Assembly: GCA_036521995.1 (NCBI GenBank)
Contig: DATDGR010000239.1
Span: forward strand, 1 to 18,152
Reading direction: 5' to 3'
Length of the DNA stretch: 18,152 nt
From: Gp13-AA77 sp036521995
Lineage (GTDB): Bacteria > Acidobacteriota > Terriglobia > UBA7540
Position numbers and translations under genes: made by a program. Each line of letters starts with the position of its first letter. Positions within the stretch are counted from its first letter, which is position 1. A model generated the notes under the pieces. That model searched no databases and was not told the origin of the DNA. It saw only the letters and a program-made list of their open reading frames with translations. Positions 1 through 7,365 of this stretch are shown in pieces.

Positions 1-70
1 GGACCAGATCCTGGAGAGCATTGCCCGCTTCGCCCAACGCACATCTCCTCCTCCATGCGATGGACTTACA

Positions 71-253
71 TCACGAATCACTGGGACAGGAGACTAGAGC
101 ACGCCTGCACTCGCCACAGGGTGCGCCCACCAGACTTTCCCGCAGGTCCTGGCCACATAGAAAACACGAAGAAGGGAACGCGACCGCCAGCAGGCTTTCG
201 AGGAATTGATGCAGCAGAGGTCGTTCGGCTGAGAAATGAGGGGATTCGATCAA
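71..253 (-). pseudogene. ComF-like N-terminal zinc-ribbon fragment, apparently truncated
   Basis: A 60-codon frame starting at TTG (253) encodes a hydrophobic stretch followed by CFLCG and then CGEC, about 17 residues apart. This Cys-x2-Cys pair arrangement matches the zinc ribbon at the N-terminus of ComF-family proteins (competence/phosphoribosyltransferase). A full ComF is about 220-250 aa, but here the frame stops at 71-73 soon after the second pair. The remaining 70 bases up to the window edge show no recognisable continuation in any frame on this strand. It lies about 40 nt downstream of the dksA-like gene on the same strand. There is no Shine-Dalgarno before the TTG, and the frame is open further upstream, so the start is uncertain. 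It could be a decayed comF, a frameshifted gene whose rest lies beyond the left edge, or a small zinc-ribbon protein. Confidence 0.4.
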
Positions 254-293
254 AGTCGGATGGGCGGACCGGAGAGGTGTCCCTTTGACATTG

Positions 294-647
294 TCACAAC
301 AGGCCCTGGTCCTGTTTCTCCTGGCACTCGATGCAATTGCGGGCCCAGGGCACAGCCTCCAGGCGCTTCACCTGTACTTCCTGCTCGCAGGCCGCGCAGA
401 TCCCGTAAGAGCCGTCTTTGATGCGGTCGAGCGCCTCGCTCACCAAGGCCAGAATCTGCCGGTGGTCGTTGCTCTGGTGAAAAAGGAACTCCTTGGTATA
501 AGCGTTGGCGGCCTTGTCGGCGAGGTCCTGAGTGCCTTCCTCGTCCGCTTCGCGGCCGTCCTGGTCAGACTTGGAGACCAGACGCAAGAGCTCTTCCTGC
601 TTTTCGAGCAGCCGCTTCCGATAGAGTTCAGCTTTCTTCCGATCCAT
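294..647 (-). CDS. dksA: DksA/TraR-family C4 zinc-finger transcriptional regulator
   Basis: A 117-aa protein of the DksA/TraR family, which binds the RNA polymerase secondary channel and tunes promoter output, often with ppGpp. An N-terminal charged helical region (about 1-40) leads to DLADKA at 41-46, matching the DxxDxA acidic tip of DksA. The C-terminal zinc finger has Cys84, Cys87, Cys105 and Cys108 and is followed by a short tail. The frame is open upstream to 947, but the ATG at 647 gives a normal family length and has AAGG six bases before it. The upstream extension also overlaps the predicted promoter, so I reject it. The gene has its own promoter (689-718) and is divergent from the serine hydrolase. 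Family assignment is firm; whether it is the true DksA or a paralogue is not decidable here. Confidence 0.88.
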   Translation of the reverse strand: MDRKKAELYRKRLLEKQEELLRLVSKSDQDGREADEEGTQDLADKAANAYTKEFLFHQSNDHRQILALVSEALDRIKDGSYGICAACEQEVQVKRLEAVPWARNCIECQEKQDQGLL

Positions 648-688
648 AGCCAGCCTTGTGTGGGATGGGTGGGTCAGGGCAAATAAAT

Positions 689-718
689 AGTCTAAAGCTC
701 GGCTCTCGGTCGTGTCAA
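689..718 (-). promoter_or_regulatory. Predicted sigma70-type promoter of the dksA-like gene
   Basis: On the minus strand a perfect -35 TTGACA (713-718) is followed by an 18-bp spacer and TAGACT (689-694) as -10 (4 of 6 matches). Transcription would start near 682, leaving a leader of about 35 nt before the ATG at 647. Confidence 0.55.
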
Positions 719-946
719 GCTTCGCGCCGCGCCCGAGTCCTCCCCAATCCATCGGTAACTGACACGGTCGTTGAAAATGCTCTTCAGTCGACTGAGAAGT
801 GGTGCCGCGCCGCCTCCTATCAACTCTCCGAGGCCGGGGCCTTCCGTCGGGCAGCGGCTCGGCGGGTGGACGGAGGCCCTCGCCGGTGGAAATCTGGACC
901 CACCCCCCACCGTTTCTCGTACTATCATTTGTCGGGGAGACGCACA

Positions 947-2416
947 ATGAAAACCAGAGTTGTGTTCCTGCCCATAGCGGCCGTCATAGGCGTATTGGCG
1001 GCGGCTTCTGAGCCTGCCGGAGTCAAGCGGCTCGATGGCAGCGTGATAACGCCTTCCGAGATCGACGCCACGGTGACGCGGCTGATGAAGGCGGCCGAGG
1101 TTCCCGGCGCGGGAATTGCCGTCTTCAACGATGGCAACATCGTGTATCTCAAAGGCTTTGGAGTGCGGGACAAAGAGAAGGACCTGCCCCTGACGGTGGA
1201 TTCGGTGATGTCGGCAGCTTCGTTCAGCAAAGTGGCATTTGCCTATATGGTGATGGAGCTGGTGGGAGATGGAGTGCTGGACTTGGACAAGCCGGTGTAT
1301 CAGTATCTGCCGAAGCCGCTGCCGGAATATCCGGATTACGCGGACCTGGCGAACGACCCGCGCTACAAACAGATCACGGCGCGCATGTTGCTGAGCCACA
1401 CCAGCGGCTTTGCGAATTTCCGCTGGTTGGAGGAAGACCACAAGCTGAAGATCCATTTTGAGCCGGGATCGAGGTTCGCGTATTCGGGCGAAGGCATTCT
1501 TCTGCTGCAGTTGGTGGTTGAGACGATCACCAAGACGCCGCTCGAAGAGCTGATGCAGAAACACGTCTTTCAACCCTTCCAAATGACGCGGACCAGCATG
1601 GTATGGCAAGCACGCTTCGAGAGTGATTACGCGAACGGCTACGACGAATATGGACGATCACTCGGTCCGCAGCGCAGCGAGAAAGCGAACGCGGCCGGTT
1701 CGATGCAGACGACGAGCGGAGATTTTGCGCGTTTCATGCAGGCTGTGATGTCGGGCCGAGGCTTGACGAAGGACGCTCGACAGCAGATGTTCAGCCCACA
1801 GATTCAAATCTTATCGAAGCATGAGTTCCCGACCCTGGAAAACGCCACCACGAATGAGAACCGGGGAATCGGGCTGAGTTACGGACTGGGCTGGGGCCTC
1901 TACACCACGCCTTATGGCGGGGCGTTTTTCAAGGAAGGACATGATGTGGGCTGGAGGAACTATACGGTCTGCGTCGAGAAGCAGAAGACGGGGATCGTCA
2001 TCATGACGAACAGCGGGAACGGCGAAGGGATCTACCAGGAGCTCCTGGAGAGCGTGCTTAGGGACACGTTCACGCCCCTTGAGTGGGAAGGCTTTACGCC
2101 TTATAACCGGCTGCCGCCGCGCCCACCGCTGAAGCAGCACAAGGAAGTACGCCTCGATCCTACAGTGCTGGAGAGGTATGTCGGGCGCTACGGGGAGCCG
2201 CCGAAGCTTATCCTGACCATCCGGCGCGAAGGGGACCACCTCTCCATACAGGAGAATGACGAGCCCAAACAGGACCTCTTTGCGGAAAGCGAAACGGAGT
2301 TCTTCTCCAAGGTGGCGGACGATGAGTTCACCTTCGAAGTGAATAGCCGGGGCCAGGCAACAGATATGATTTTGCACACCGGTGGCCAGGATATACCCAT
2401 CAAGCGGATTGACTAG
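947..2416 (+). CDS. Secreted beta-lactamase-related serine hydrolase (class C / penicillin-binding-protein fold)
   Basis: A 489-aa exported serine hydrolase of the beta-lactamase superfamily (class C beta-lactamase, esterase and D-aminopeptidase relatives). Residues 1-22 form a signal peptide. The catalytic SxxK is Ser92-Phe-Ser-Lys95. HTSG at 151-154 is typical of the family. Tyr179-Ser-Gly is the YxN-equivalent with Gly in place of Asn. GHDVGW (331-336) occupies the KTG/HxG position. Residues about 400-489 form a beta-rich tail like those appended to many of these hydrolases. The ATG at 947 is chosen because it begins the signal peptide; the frame is open to 656, but that part has no protein-like character. 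The gene stands alone, between divergent dksA and convergent ndh. The substrate cannot be told, and the altered YxN motif argues against assuming true beta-lactamase activity. Confidence 0.87.
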   Translation: MKTRVVFLPIAAVIGVLAAASEPAGVKRLDGSVITPSEIDATVTRLMKAAEVPGAGIAVFNDGNIVYLKGFGVRDKEKDLPLTVDSVMSAASFSKVAFAYMVMELVGDGVLDLDKPVYQYLPKPLPEYPDYADLANDPRYKQITARMLLSHTSGFANFRWLEEDHKLKIHFEPGSRFAYSGEGILLLQLVVETITKTPLEELMQKHVFQPFQMTRTSMVWQARFESDYANGYDEYGRSLGPQRSEKANAAGSMQTTSGDFARFMQAVMSGRGLTKDARQQMFSPQIQILSKHEFPTLENATTNENRGIGLSYGLGWGLYTTPYGGAFFKEGHDVGWRNYTVCVEKQKTGIVIMTNSGNGEGIYQELLESVLRDTFTPLEWEGFTPYNRLPPRPPLKQHKEVRLDPTVLERYVGRYGEPPKLILTIRREGDHLSIQENDEPKQDLFAESETEFFSKVADDEFTFEVNSRGQATDMILHTGGQDIPIKRID

Positions 2417-2551
2417 CCGGCCGTCTGCAACCGCATCGCCTTCGTCGCCTCCCGGCCTTCCGGGCCCATGTTACCGGCTGGCGCATCCGGACGCGGGTCG
2501 TCCGAAGTCTCACAGATTCAGAGGATCTGCGCCGGGCAGACCGGGTTACCA

Positions 2552-2583
2552 GCCGGGATACCCGATCCGGCGTCAGATTTTTT
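2552..2583 (+). terminator. Possible intrinsic terminator after the serine hydrolase
   Basis: GCCGGGAT (2552-2559) pairs with ATCCGGC (2565-2571) with one bulged G and a 5-nt loop. A run of six T follows at 2578-2583, six bases past the stem. It lies in the 192-bp gap between the convergent hydrolase and ndh genes. The offset U-tract and the bulge make it a moderate candidate. Confidence 0.4.
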
Positions 2584-2608
2584 GGATGTATCTTGCGATT
2601 CGCGGGAA

Positions 2609-3958
2609 CTAGGGCGCCTTTGCGGCATTTTCACGTCCGGGGAACACGCGCACCTGGCGCCGCTTGGTCAAAAACGCAATTCCCCACTGCAGTAAAACGA
2701 AGAAACGGTTCGCGAACCCGATCAGGAAATAAATGTGCACAGCTGCCCAGACAATCCAGGCTGAAAATCCCGTCAGGCGCAAAAACCGAAGATCCGCGAG
2801 GGCATAGGTGCGGCCCACAATCGCCAGATCGCCCTTGTCCCAGTACCAGAAGGGCGCCGGCGGCCCCTGTCCTTGCACGCGGCGCCGAATCAAGCCGGCC
2901 ACGTACTTGCCCTCTTGAATGGCCGGCTGCGCTACTCCAGGCATGACCATGGGCTCTTTCGTCTTCATGCCCAGCAAATTCCGCGCCTGCGCCACGACGT
3001 GCGCCGTGTCGCCAATCGCAAAAATCTCGGGGTGCCCCGGCACGGAAAGGTCCGAGTTCACGATAATCTTCCCCGACTTGTCCATGGCCGCTCCCAGCCA
3101 TCGGCCTGCGGGAGACGCAAGCACGCCCGCGCCCCACAACACCGTGCCGGCCAGAACACGCTCGCCATTGGCTACGATCCCGGCGGCGTCCACATTCGTG
3201 ACGCGCGTGTTCGTGTACACCTTCACGCCCAGGCTCTCCAGATGGCGCTGCGCCTTGGCCGAAAGGACCTCCGGAAAAGTGGGAAGCACCCGCGGGGCCG
3301 CCTCGTACAGGAGGATCCCCGCCGAGCGAGGATCGATGTGGCGAAAATCGTGCGCGAGGGCGATGCGCGACATTTCCGCCAGAGTGCTCGCCATTTCCAC
3401 GCCCACCGTCCCCGCGCCGACTAGGACAAACGTGAGCAGTTCGCGTATTTTCTCCTTCTCCGCGTGGTCGAGCGCCGCAATCTCCTCGGCGCGCTCGAAG
3501 GCCAGCAGGACCTTGGCGCGAATCAGGTCGGCGTCGTCCAGCGATTCGAGGCCCGGCGCCGTGCGCCGCCAGTCCTCGTGACCAAAGTAGTTGTATTGAA
3601 TTCCGGTCGCGAGCACAAGGAAGTCGTACGGCACCACGTGCTGTTTCAAATGAACCAGCCTCTTTTCCGTGTCGACGCCGCTGACTTCGTCGAGCAACAC
3701 CTCAACATTTTGCTGGCGGTTCAGGATCGAACGGAGCGGCCCGGCAATTTGGTCGGCGGATAACAGCCCCGTGGCCACCTGGTAGAGCATGGGACGGAAG
3801 AGATGGTAGTTCCGTTTGTCGATGAGCGTCACGCTGACGGGAGCCCCGGCCAACTCGCGCGTCGCGAAGAGCCCGCCGAAACCGCCGCCGACGATCACCA
3901 CACGCGGCTGAGTTGCGCTCAAGACTGCCTCCAGATTGCCCGATTCTAACAGCGCCAT
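2609..3958 (-). CDS. ndh: Type II NADH:quinone oxidoreductase (NDH-2), FAD-dependent
   Basis: A 449-aa flavoprotein of the NDH-2 family, which passes electrons from NADH to membrane quinone without pumping protons. The FAD-binding Rossmann motif VVIVGGGFGG is at about 20-29. The second, NAD-binding motif VLVGAGTVGVEMA is at about 178-190. IGDTAH (315-320) is the C-terminal FAD contact. AQPAIQEG (343-350) matches the quinone-site AQxAxQ motif. Hydrophobic stretches at about 396-415 and 419-430, followed by TKRR, would anchor it to the inner face of the membrane. The frame extends to a GTG at 4129, but the ATG at 3958 lies 16 residues before the first strand, as is normal for the family. Neither start has a convincing ribosome-binding site. 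It stands alone and converges on the serine hydrolase. Confidence 0.9.
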   Translation of the reverse strand: MALLESGNLEAVLSATQPRVVIVGGGFGGLFATRELAGAPVSVTLIDKRNYHLFRPMLYQVATGLLSADQIAGPLRSILNRQQNVEVLLDEVSGVDTEKRLVHLKQHVVPYDFLVLATGIQYNYFGHEDWRRTAPGLESLDDADLIRAKVLLAFERAEEIAALDHAEKEKIRELLTFVLVGAGTVGVEMASTLAEMSRIALAHDFRHIDPRSAGILLYEAAPRVLPTFPEVLSAKAQRHLESLGVKVYTNTRVTNVDAAGIVANGERVLAGTVLWGAGVLASPAGRWLGAAMDKSGKIIVNSDLSVPGHPEIFAIGDTAHVVAQARNLLGMKTKEPMVMPGVAQPAIQEGKYVAGLIRRRVQGQGPPAPFWYWDKGDLAIVGRTYALADLRFLRLTGFSAWIVWAAVHIYFLIGFANRFFVLLQWGIAFLTKRRQVRVFPGRENAAKAP

Positions 3959-4334
3959 CGAAGCACGCGCAATTCGCTTCGCTTCGCCAGAGGGATGCAC
4001 CTCGGCGTGAGTCGCGCGATGGCAGGAACCACAAACCGCCGGAAGCGAAGCTACTGAACGAACATCCGCGGATCCGCCCCCGCCGAGTTCGCCAGCGAAG
4101 AGAGGTATCAAAATCTGTGCTTGACTCACCCCGATTACTCATGATACATAAACCTATGAAGAAAAGATCGAGAAGGACGCTTTCCATGAGCTGCTCAGTT
4201 CCGGCTGCCGCAAATCGCAGCGGGCTTCTTAGCAGTCCGCCCGGTCGAGTGCTAAATGGCTGCTGCCAACCATCAAACTCTTGTGGAACCCCTCGGAAAG
4301 CCTTCAAGAAACGGCAGGCCGTCACGCCAAAGGT

Positions 4335-4367
4335 CCGGGGAAATTTCCCGGCAAACAACTGTTGCCC
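4335..4367. repeat. Palindrome cluster (GGGAAATTTCCC and flanking stems)
   Basis: GGGAAATTTCCC at 4338-4349 is a perfect 12-bp palindrome. Immediately after it, GGCAA (4350-4354) can pair with TTGCC (4363-4367), enclosing CAAC-T-GTTG. Consecutive symmetric elements could be protein-binding sites or remnants of a mobile-element end; the sequence alone does not decide. Confidence 0.45.
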
Positions 4368-4432
4368 GGCGACCGAGGCTGGAAGGCACCATCAGCGTGC
4401 AGGGAAGCCTCGATGACGTTCAAAGCCACGAT

Positions 4433-4515
4433 GTGTAACGAAAGAAAGGGAGTTACCCGTATGTCTCCGTGTCCCCAGGGCCAGTAACCCCGAAAGGTTA
4501 CACGTTACGGGTAAC
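4433..4515. repeat. Cluster of GTTAC/GTAAC inverted motifs, similar to the IS end at 18014-18097
   Basis: Six copies of GTTAC or its complement GTAAC lie within 83 bp. GTTACCCGTA (4452-4461) is the perfect inverse of TACGGGTAAC (4506-4515). GTGTAAC (4433-4439) can pair with GTTACAC (4497-4503), and GTAACC (4484-4489) with GGTTAC (4496-4501) around a 6-nt loop. Because these pairings exclude one another, they look more like repeated binding sites than one stable RNA fold. The 9-mer GTTACCCGT also occurs twice in the IS edge at the right of the window, with its inverse beside it. Confidence 0.55.
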
Positions 4516-4628
4516 CGTCCGCCGGGAGGGGCGGCCAGAAAACCGGCGGTCTGAATCAGACGGGTCGAACCGAGGGCTCCATCGCCGCCATTCGAACGGC
4601 CAATCGGCGGCCTCCATGGGCGGCGTCC

Positions 4629-4657
4629 TTGATTGCTTGGCTTGGGCAGCGTAAGAT
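4629..4657 (+). promoter_or_regulatory. Candidate promoter of the TPR-protein gene
   Basis: TTGATT (4629-4634), a 17-bp spacer and TAAGAT (4652-4657), each 4 of 6 matches to the sigma70 consensus. The start point would be near 4664, about 30 nt before the ATG at 4695, and the leader includes its Shine-Dalgarno. Confidence 0.4.
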
Positions 4658-4694
4658 GAGAAGCCATACCTCGGATCGAGATCCGGAAGTTGCT

Positions 4695-5888
4695 ATGCCT
4701 AAGTGCCGGATGAAGCCCCAGTTTTGTATCGTGGTCTTCGTGTGCCTTATCTCAACCCTGATCTGGGGTCAGCCCCACGAGGCAGGAAACGAGAGCGGAG
4801 CGCGAACTCAGTCTGCCCCGCCGGCCGGCCCGAATCAGGCGGCTCAAGGCAAGGGCGAAGGGTCGTCCGGCAGCAAACCGCTCAGCGCTCGGCAGATTCA
4901 GGGGTTGGTGGCCGGCGGAGTGGACAGCCGTCGGCTGGCCCTGCTGGTGGACGCGCGGGGGATCGACTTTACGCCCACGCCGGAGTTCCTCAACGGACTG
5001 AAGACAGCGGGGGTTGATGACGTCCTGATCCAGGCGCTGATGAAAGCCAAACCGCCGGTCGCGCCGGCGCCCGTTCCGGTCGCAGCCCCCGCCCGTCCGG
5101 CAGCCCCTCCACCCGCTGCCGCCGGGCTGCCAGGCGGCGCTGCCGTACCTGCTCCTAGCACCGCCGGCGCAGCCAGCGCAAGCTCGACTCCAGCGGCGCC
5201 GTCGTCCGAATCGAAACAAGAGCTGGGGCAGGAGCTGGCCCGCGCCTCCGAGCTGCGGCAACACCAGTCCTGGTCTGAAGCTGAATCGGCTTATCGGTCC
5301 GCGCTCAAACTGGATGCGACCAGCGCCGCCGCTCATCTCGGCCTGGCCGGTGCCCTGGGCGGTGAGAAGAAGTGGGACGAGGCCATCGAGGAGTATCGCT
5401 CAGCCTTGCAGCTTGATCCGAACAGTGTGGAGGCTCAGCGGGGACTTGGCCTTGCTTGCGCCGAAAAACGCAACTGGGACTGCGCCATCGCCGAATACGG
5501 CGCGGCCTCGCGGAAAGAGCCGAACGATGCCGAACTCCAGTTGAAATTCGGGGACGCGCTTTACGCCAAGGGAGACCTCAACCAGGCGATCAATGCTTAT
5601 CGGGCCGCCGCCCGGCTCAAGCCGGACGACGCCCGGATTCAGAAGAGTCTTGGAGCTGCTCTATACGCCGCCAACGACCTCGGCGGCGCCGTGGCCGCTG
5701 ACCGCGAGGCCCTGCGTCTCGATCCGAACGACGCCCAGGCGCACAAGAACCTCGGCGACGCTCTGCTGGGCAAGGGAGATCGCAGCGGCGCCCTCCAGGA
5801 ATACCATCGAGCCTTCGAGATCGCCCCCGATGACTCGACGCTGGGGACCAGTTACGCGGCCATCCTCAAGAAGCTAGGATCGCCATAG
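4695..5888 (+). CDS. Secreted tetratricopeptide-repeat protein
   Basis: A 397-aa exported protein of unknown partner. Residues 1-25 form a signal peptide with a hydrophobic core at 10-24. A small domain (about 62-117) follows, beginning LSARQIQGLV and containing a GVDSRRLALLVDARGIDF segment. An Ala/Pro-rich linker spans about 118-172. Six tandem 34-residue TPR units fill about 178-380, with the usual A, Y and DPN landmarks. TPR arrays mediate protein-protein contacts, so a scaffold role in the periplasm or at the outer membrane is inferred. The ATG at 4695 is preferred over the frame's opening at 4629: it starts the signal peptide and has GGAAG five bases upstream. Der begins 79 nt downstream on the same strand and may share its transcript. 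Confidence 0.82.
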   Translation: MPKCRMKPQFCIVVFVCLISTLIWGQPHEAGNESGARTQSAPPAGPNQAAQGKGEGSSGSKPLSARQIQGLVAGGVDSRRLALLVDARGIDFTPTPEFLNGLKTAGVDDVLIQALMKAKPPVAPAPVPVAAPARPAAPPPAAAGLPGGAAVPAPSTAGAASASSTPAAPSSESKQELGQELARASELRQHQSWSEAESAYRSALKLDATSAAAHLGLAGALGGEKKWDEAIEEYRSALQLDPNSVEAQRGLGLACAEKRNWDCAIAEYGAASRKEPNDAELQLKFGDALYAKGDLNQAINAYRAAARLKPDDARIQKSLGAALYAANDLGGAVAADREALRLDPNDAQAHKNLGDALLGKGDRSGALQEYHRAFEIAPDDSTLGTSYAAILKKLGSP

Positions 5889-5967
5889 CTCGGTAGCCTA
5901 CACCGCTTGCCGTCGCGGATCGGCAGCCCGCCTAATTCAGAGCCGGTGGTTCGGAGAAGCTGAAAGC

Positions 5968-7341
5968 ATGAAGCGCCTCCCTCGCATCGCCATCGTCGGC
6001 CGGCCCAACGTCGGGAAATCGACCTTGTTCAACCGCATCGTAGGCCGCCGCCGCGCCCTGGTCAGCGCTGAGCCCGGCATGACGCGGGACCGTCTCTACG
6101 GGCGGGCGGAGTGGCTGGGCAAGGAGTTTGAAGTGGTTGACACCGGCGGGCTGATGGACGCCACGCTCGAAGCGCCGGCGGACTCGCGCGGGGCCGGCGA
6201 GATCGCAGGAGGCATCCTGCGGCAGGCGCGCGCCGCCATCGACGAAGCCGATCAAGTGGTGCTGGTGGTGGACTCCCGGCAGGGACTCTTGCCGCTCGAT
6301 CAAGAGCTCGCCCGCCGACTACGGGTGGCAGGCAAGCCCCTTAGCCTAGCCATCAATAAAGCTGACTCCGGCCGTCAGGAGGCGCTCGCTTCCGAGTTTC
6401 ACCGGCTTGGCATCGCGGATACTTTTCCAATCTCCGCCGAGCACGGCCGCGGTGTCGATGATCTGCTGGAGCACGTCACCTCGAGCTTCAGCGCCTCGCC
6501 GCCAACCCAGGCTGGCCCTGATGGTTCTGTGCTGCCGGAAAGCGATGCCGAATCCCCCATCCAGGTGGCCATCATCGGCCGGCCTAATGTGGGCAAGTCC
6601 ACCTTGCTCAACCGGCTCCTCAACGAGGAGCGTAGCATTGTGACGGCTGTTCCCGGAACCACCCGCGATGCGATTGACGCTGATCTTCGGTATCAGGGCC
6701 ACCGTATCCGCCTGATCGACACGGCGGGCATTCGCCGCAAGGGTAAGACTCATTTGCTGGCCGAGAAGCTGAGTGTGATCCAAGCGCGCAAGCACCTGGA
6801 GCGCTCCGACGTGGCCGTGCTTCTGATCGACGCCGTCGAGGGCGTCACGGCGGCGGACGCGCACATCGGCGGCTATGCTTACGAGAGCCAACGTTCCGTG
6901 ATCATCGTCGTGAACAAGTGGGACGCGGCTCCCCACGACCCTGCGGCGATCAAGGATTTCACCGAGACTGTCCGTCGGGCCATGAAGTATCTTGATTTTG
7001 CCCCCCTGATCTTCGTCTCGGCGCTCAAGGGACAACGCCTCGGCAAACTACTCGACGCCATTGTGGAGGTGGCGGCCGCGCGGCGGTACAGGATTCCCAC
7101 AGCGGAGGTGAACCGTTTCGCGCAGGAACTCGATTTTGAGCGTGCCCCCAGCCCCGGGGGCCAGCCCGTGCGGCTTTACTATCTAACCCAGGCCGCTGTG
7201 GCACCACCCACATTTGTGGCCTTTACCAATGGCGCGGTGAAACCGCACTTCTCGGTGGAGCGCTTTTTCAAGAACCGCATCCGGGAGCGATTCCCGTTTG
7301 TCGGGACGCCGCTCGTTATCGAATGGCGGCGCAGCCACTAG
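5968..7341 (+). CDS. der: Ribosome-assembly GTPase Der (EngA)
   Basis: A 457-aa protein with two tandem GTPase domains and a C-terminal KH-like domain, the signature of Der, which acts in maturation of the 50S subunit. Domain 1 has GRPNVGKST (11-19), DTGG (58-61), NKAD (130-133) and SAEH (156-159). Domain 2 has GRPNVGKST (204-212), DTAG (251-254), NKWD (316-319) and a SALKG G5 motif. The KH-like domain runs from about 365 to the end, including the basic RFFKNRIRERFPF segment. All catalytic motifs are intact and the length is normal. The ATG at 5968 has GGAG about 11 nt upstream. It lies 79 nt after the TPR gene and converges on the LolA-like gene with only 24 bp between stops. Confidence 0.96.
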   Translation: MKRLPRIAIVGRPNVGKSTLFNRIVGRRRALVSAEPGMTRDRLYGRAEWLGKEFEVVDTGGLMDATLEAPADSRGAGEIAGGILRQARAAIDEADQVVLVVDSRQGLLPLDQELARRLRVAGKPLSLAINKADSGRQEALASEFHRLGIADTFPISAEHGRGVDDLLEHVTSSFSASPPTQAGPDGSVLPESDAESPIQVAIIGRPNVGKSTLLNRLLNEERSIVTAVPGTTRDAIDADLRYQGHRIRLIDTAGIRRKGKTHLLAEKLSVIQARKHLERSDVAVLLIDAVEGVTAADAHIGGYAYESQRSVIIVVNKWDAAPHDPAAIKDFTETVRRAMKYLDFAPLIFVSALKGQRLGKLLDAIVEVAAARRYRIPTAEVNRFAQELDFERAPSPGGQPVRLYYLTQAAVAPPTFVAFTNGAVKPHFSVERFFKNRIRERFPFVGTPLVIEWRRSH

Positions 7342-7365
7342 TGGCCGCGAGAAGCTCTGAGAGGT

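Larger units (their letters stand above)
3959..4694. other. Gene-free region rich in inverted repeats
   Basis: About 735 bp between divergent ndh and the TPR-protein gene, with no ORF that looks protein-like. It holds a GTTAC/GTAAC cluster (4433-4515), a group of palindromes at 4335-4367, the perfect inverted repeat GTCTGA-A-TCAGAC (4549-4561) and a likely promoter for the TPR gene (4629-4657). The 4143-4128 end could carry the ndh promoter (a TATCAT at 4141-4146 on the minus strand), but no matching -35 is visible. No tRNA or recognisable riboswitch was found. Confidence 0.5.

Noticed and set aside
784..795. TCAGTCGACTGA, a perfect 12-bp palindrome between dksA and the serine hydrolase
   Set aside because: It lies about 150 bp from the nearest start codon, has no second copy, and no adjacent promoter elements were seen; a single short palindrome is not enough for an operator call.
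656..946. Upstream extension of the serine hydrolase frame
   Set aside because: The translated stretch has no protein-like pattern, overlaps the dksA promoter, and precedes a clear signal peptide beginning at 947.
692..1609. 305-codon open frame antisense to the serine hydrolase
   Set aside because: Arg/His-rich composition without recognisable domains; it mirrors the codon structure of the real gene and has no ribosome-binding site.
3959..4129. N-terminal extension of the NADH dehydrogenase frame (GTG at 4129) containing a CGSCH heme-c-like motif
   Set aside because: No signal peptide precedes it, the start is a GTG with no ribosome-binding site, and NDH-2 proteins normally begin close to the first Rossmann strand. 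The CXXCH is probably chance.
4141..4146. TATCAT as -10 of an ndh promoter
   Set aside because: No acceptable -35 at 16-18 bp, and it would leave a leader of about 180 nt; too weak to annotate.
4392..4667. 91-codon minus-strand frame inside the gene-free region
   Set aside because: Low-complexity Gly/Pro/Arg composition and no ribosome-binding site; it crosses the GTTAC repeat cluster and the candidate promoter.
5889..5967. Short GC hairpin (TGCCG...CGGCA) between the TPR gene and der as a terminator
   Set aside because: Only a 5-bp stem with no T-tract; read-through into der is just as likely.
7335..7344. CCACTAGTGG palindrome across the der stop codon as a terminator
   Set aside because: No loop of usable size and no T-run on either strand.
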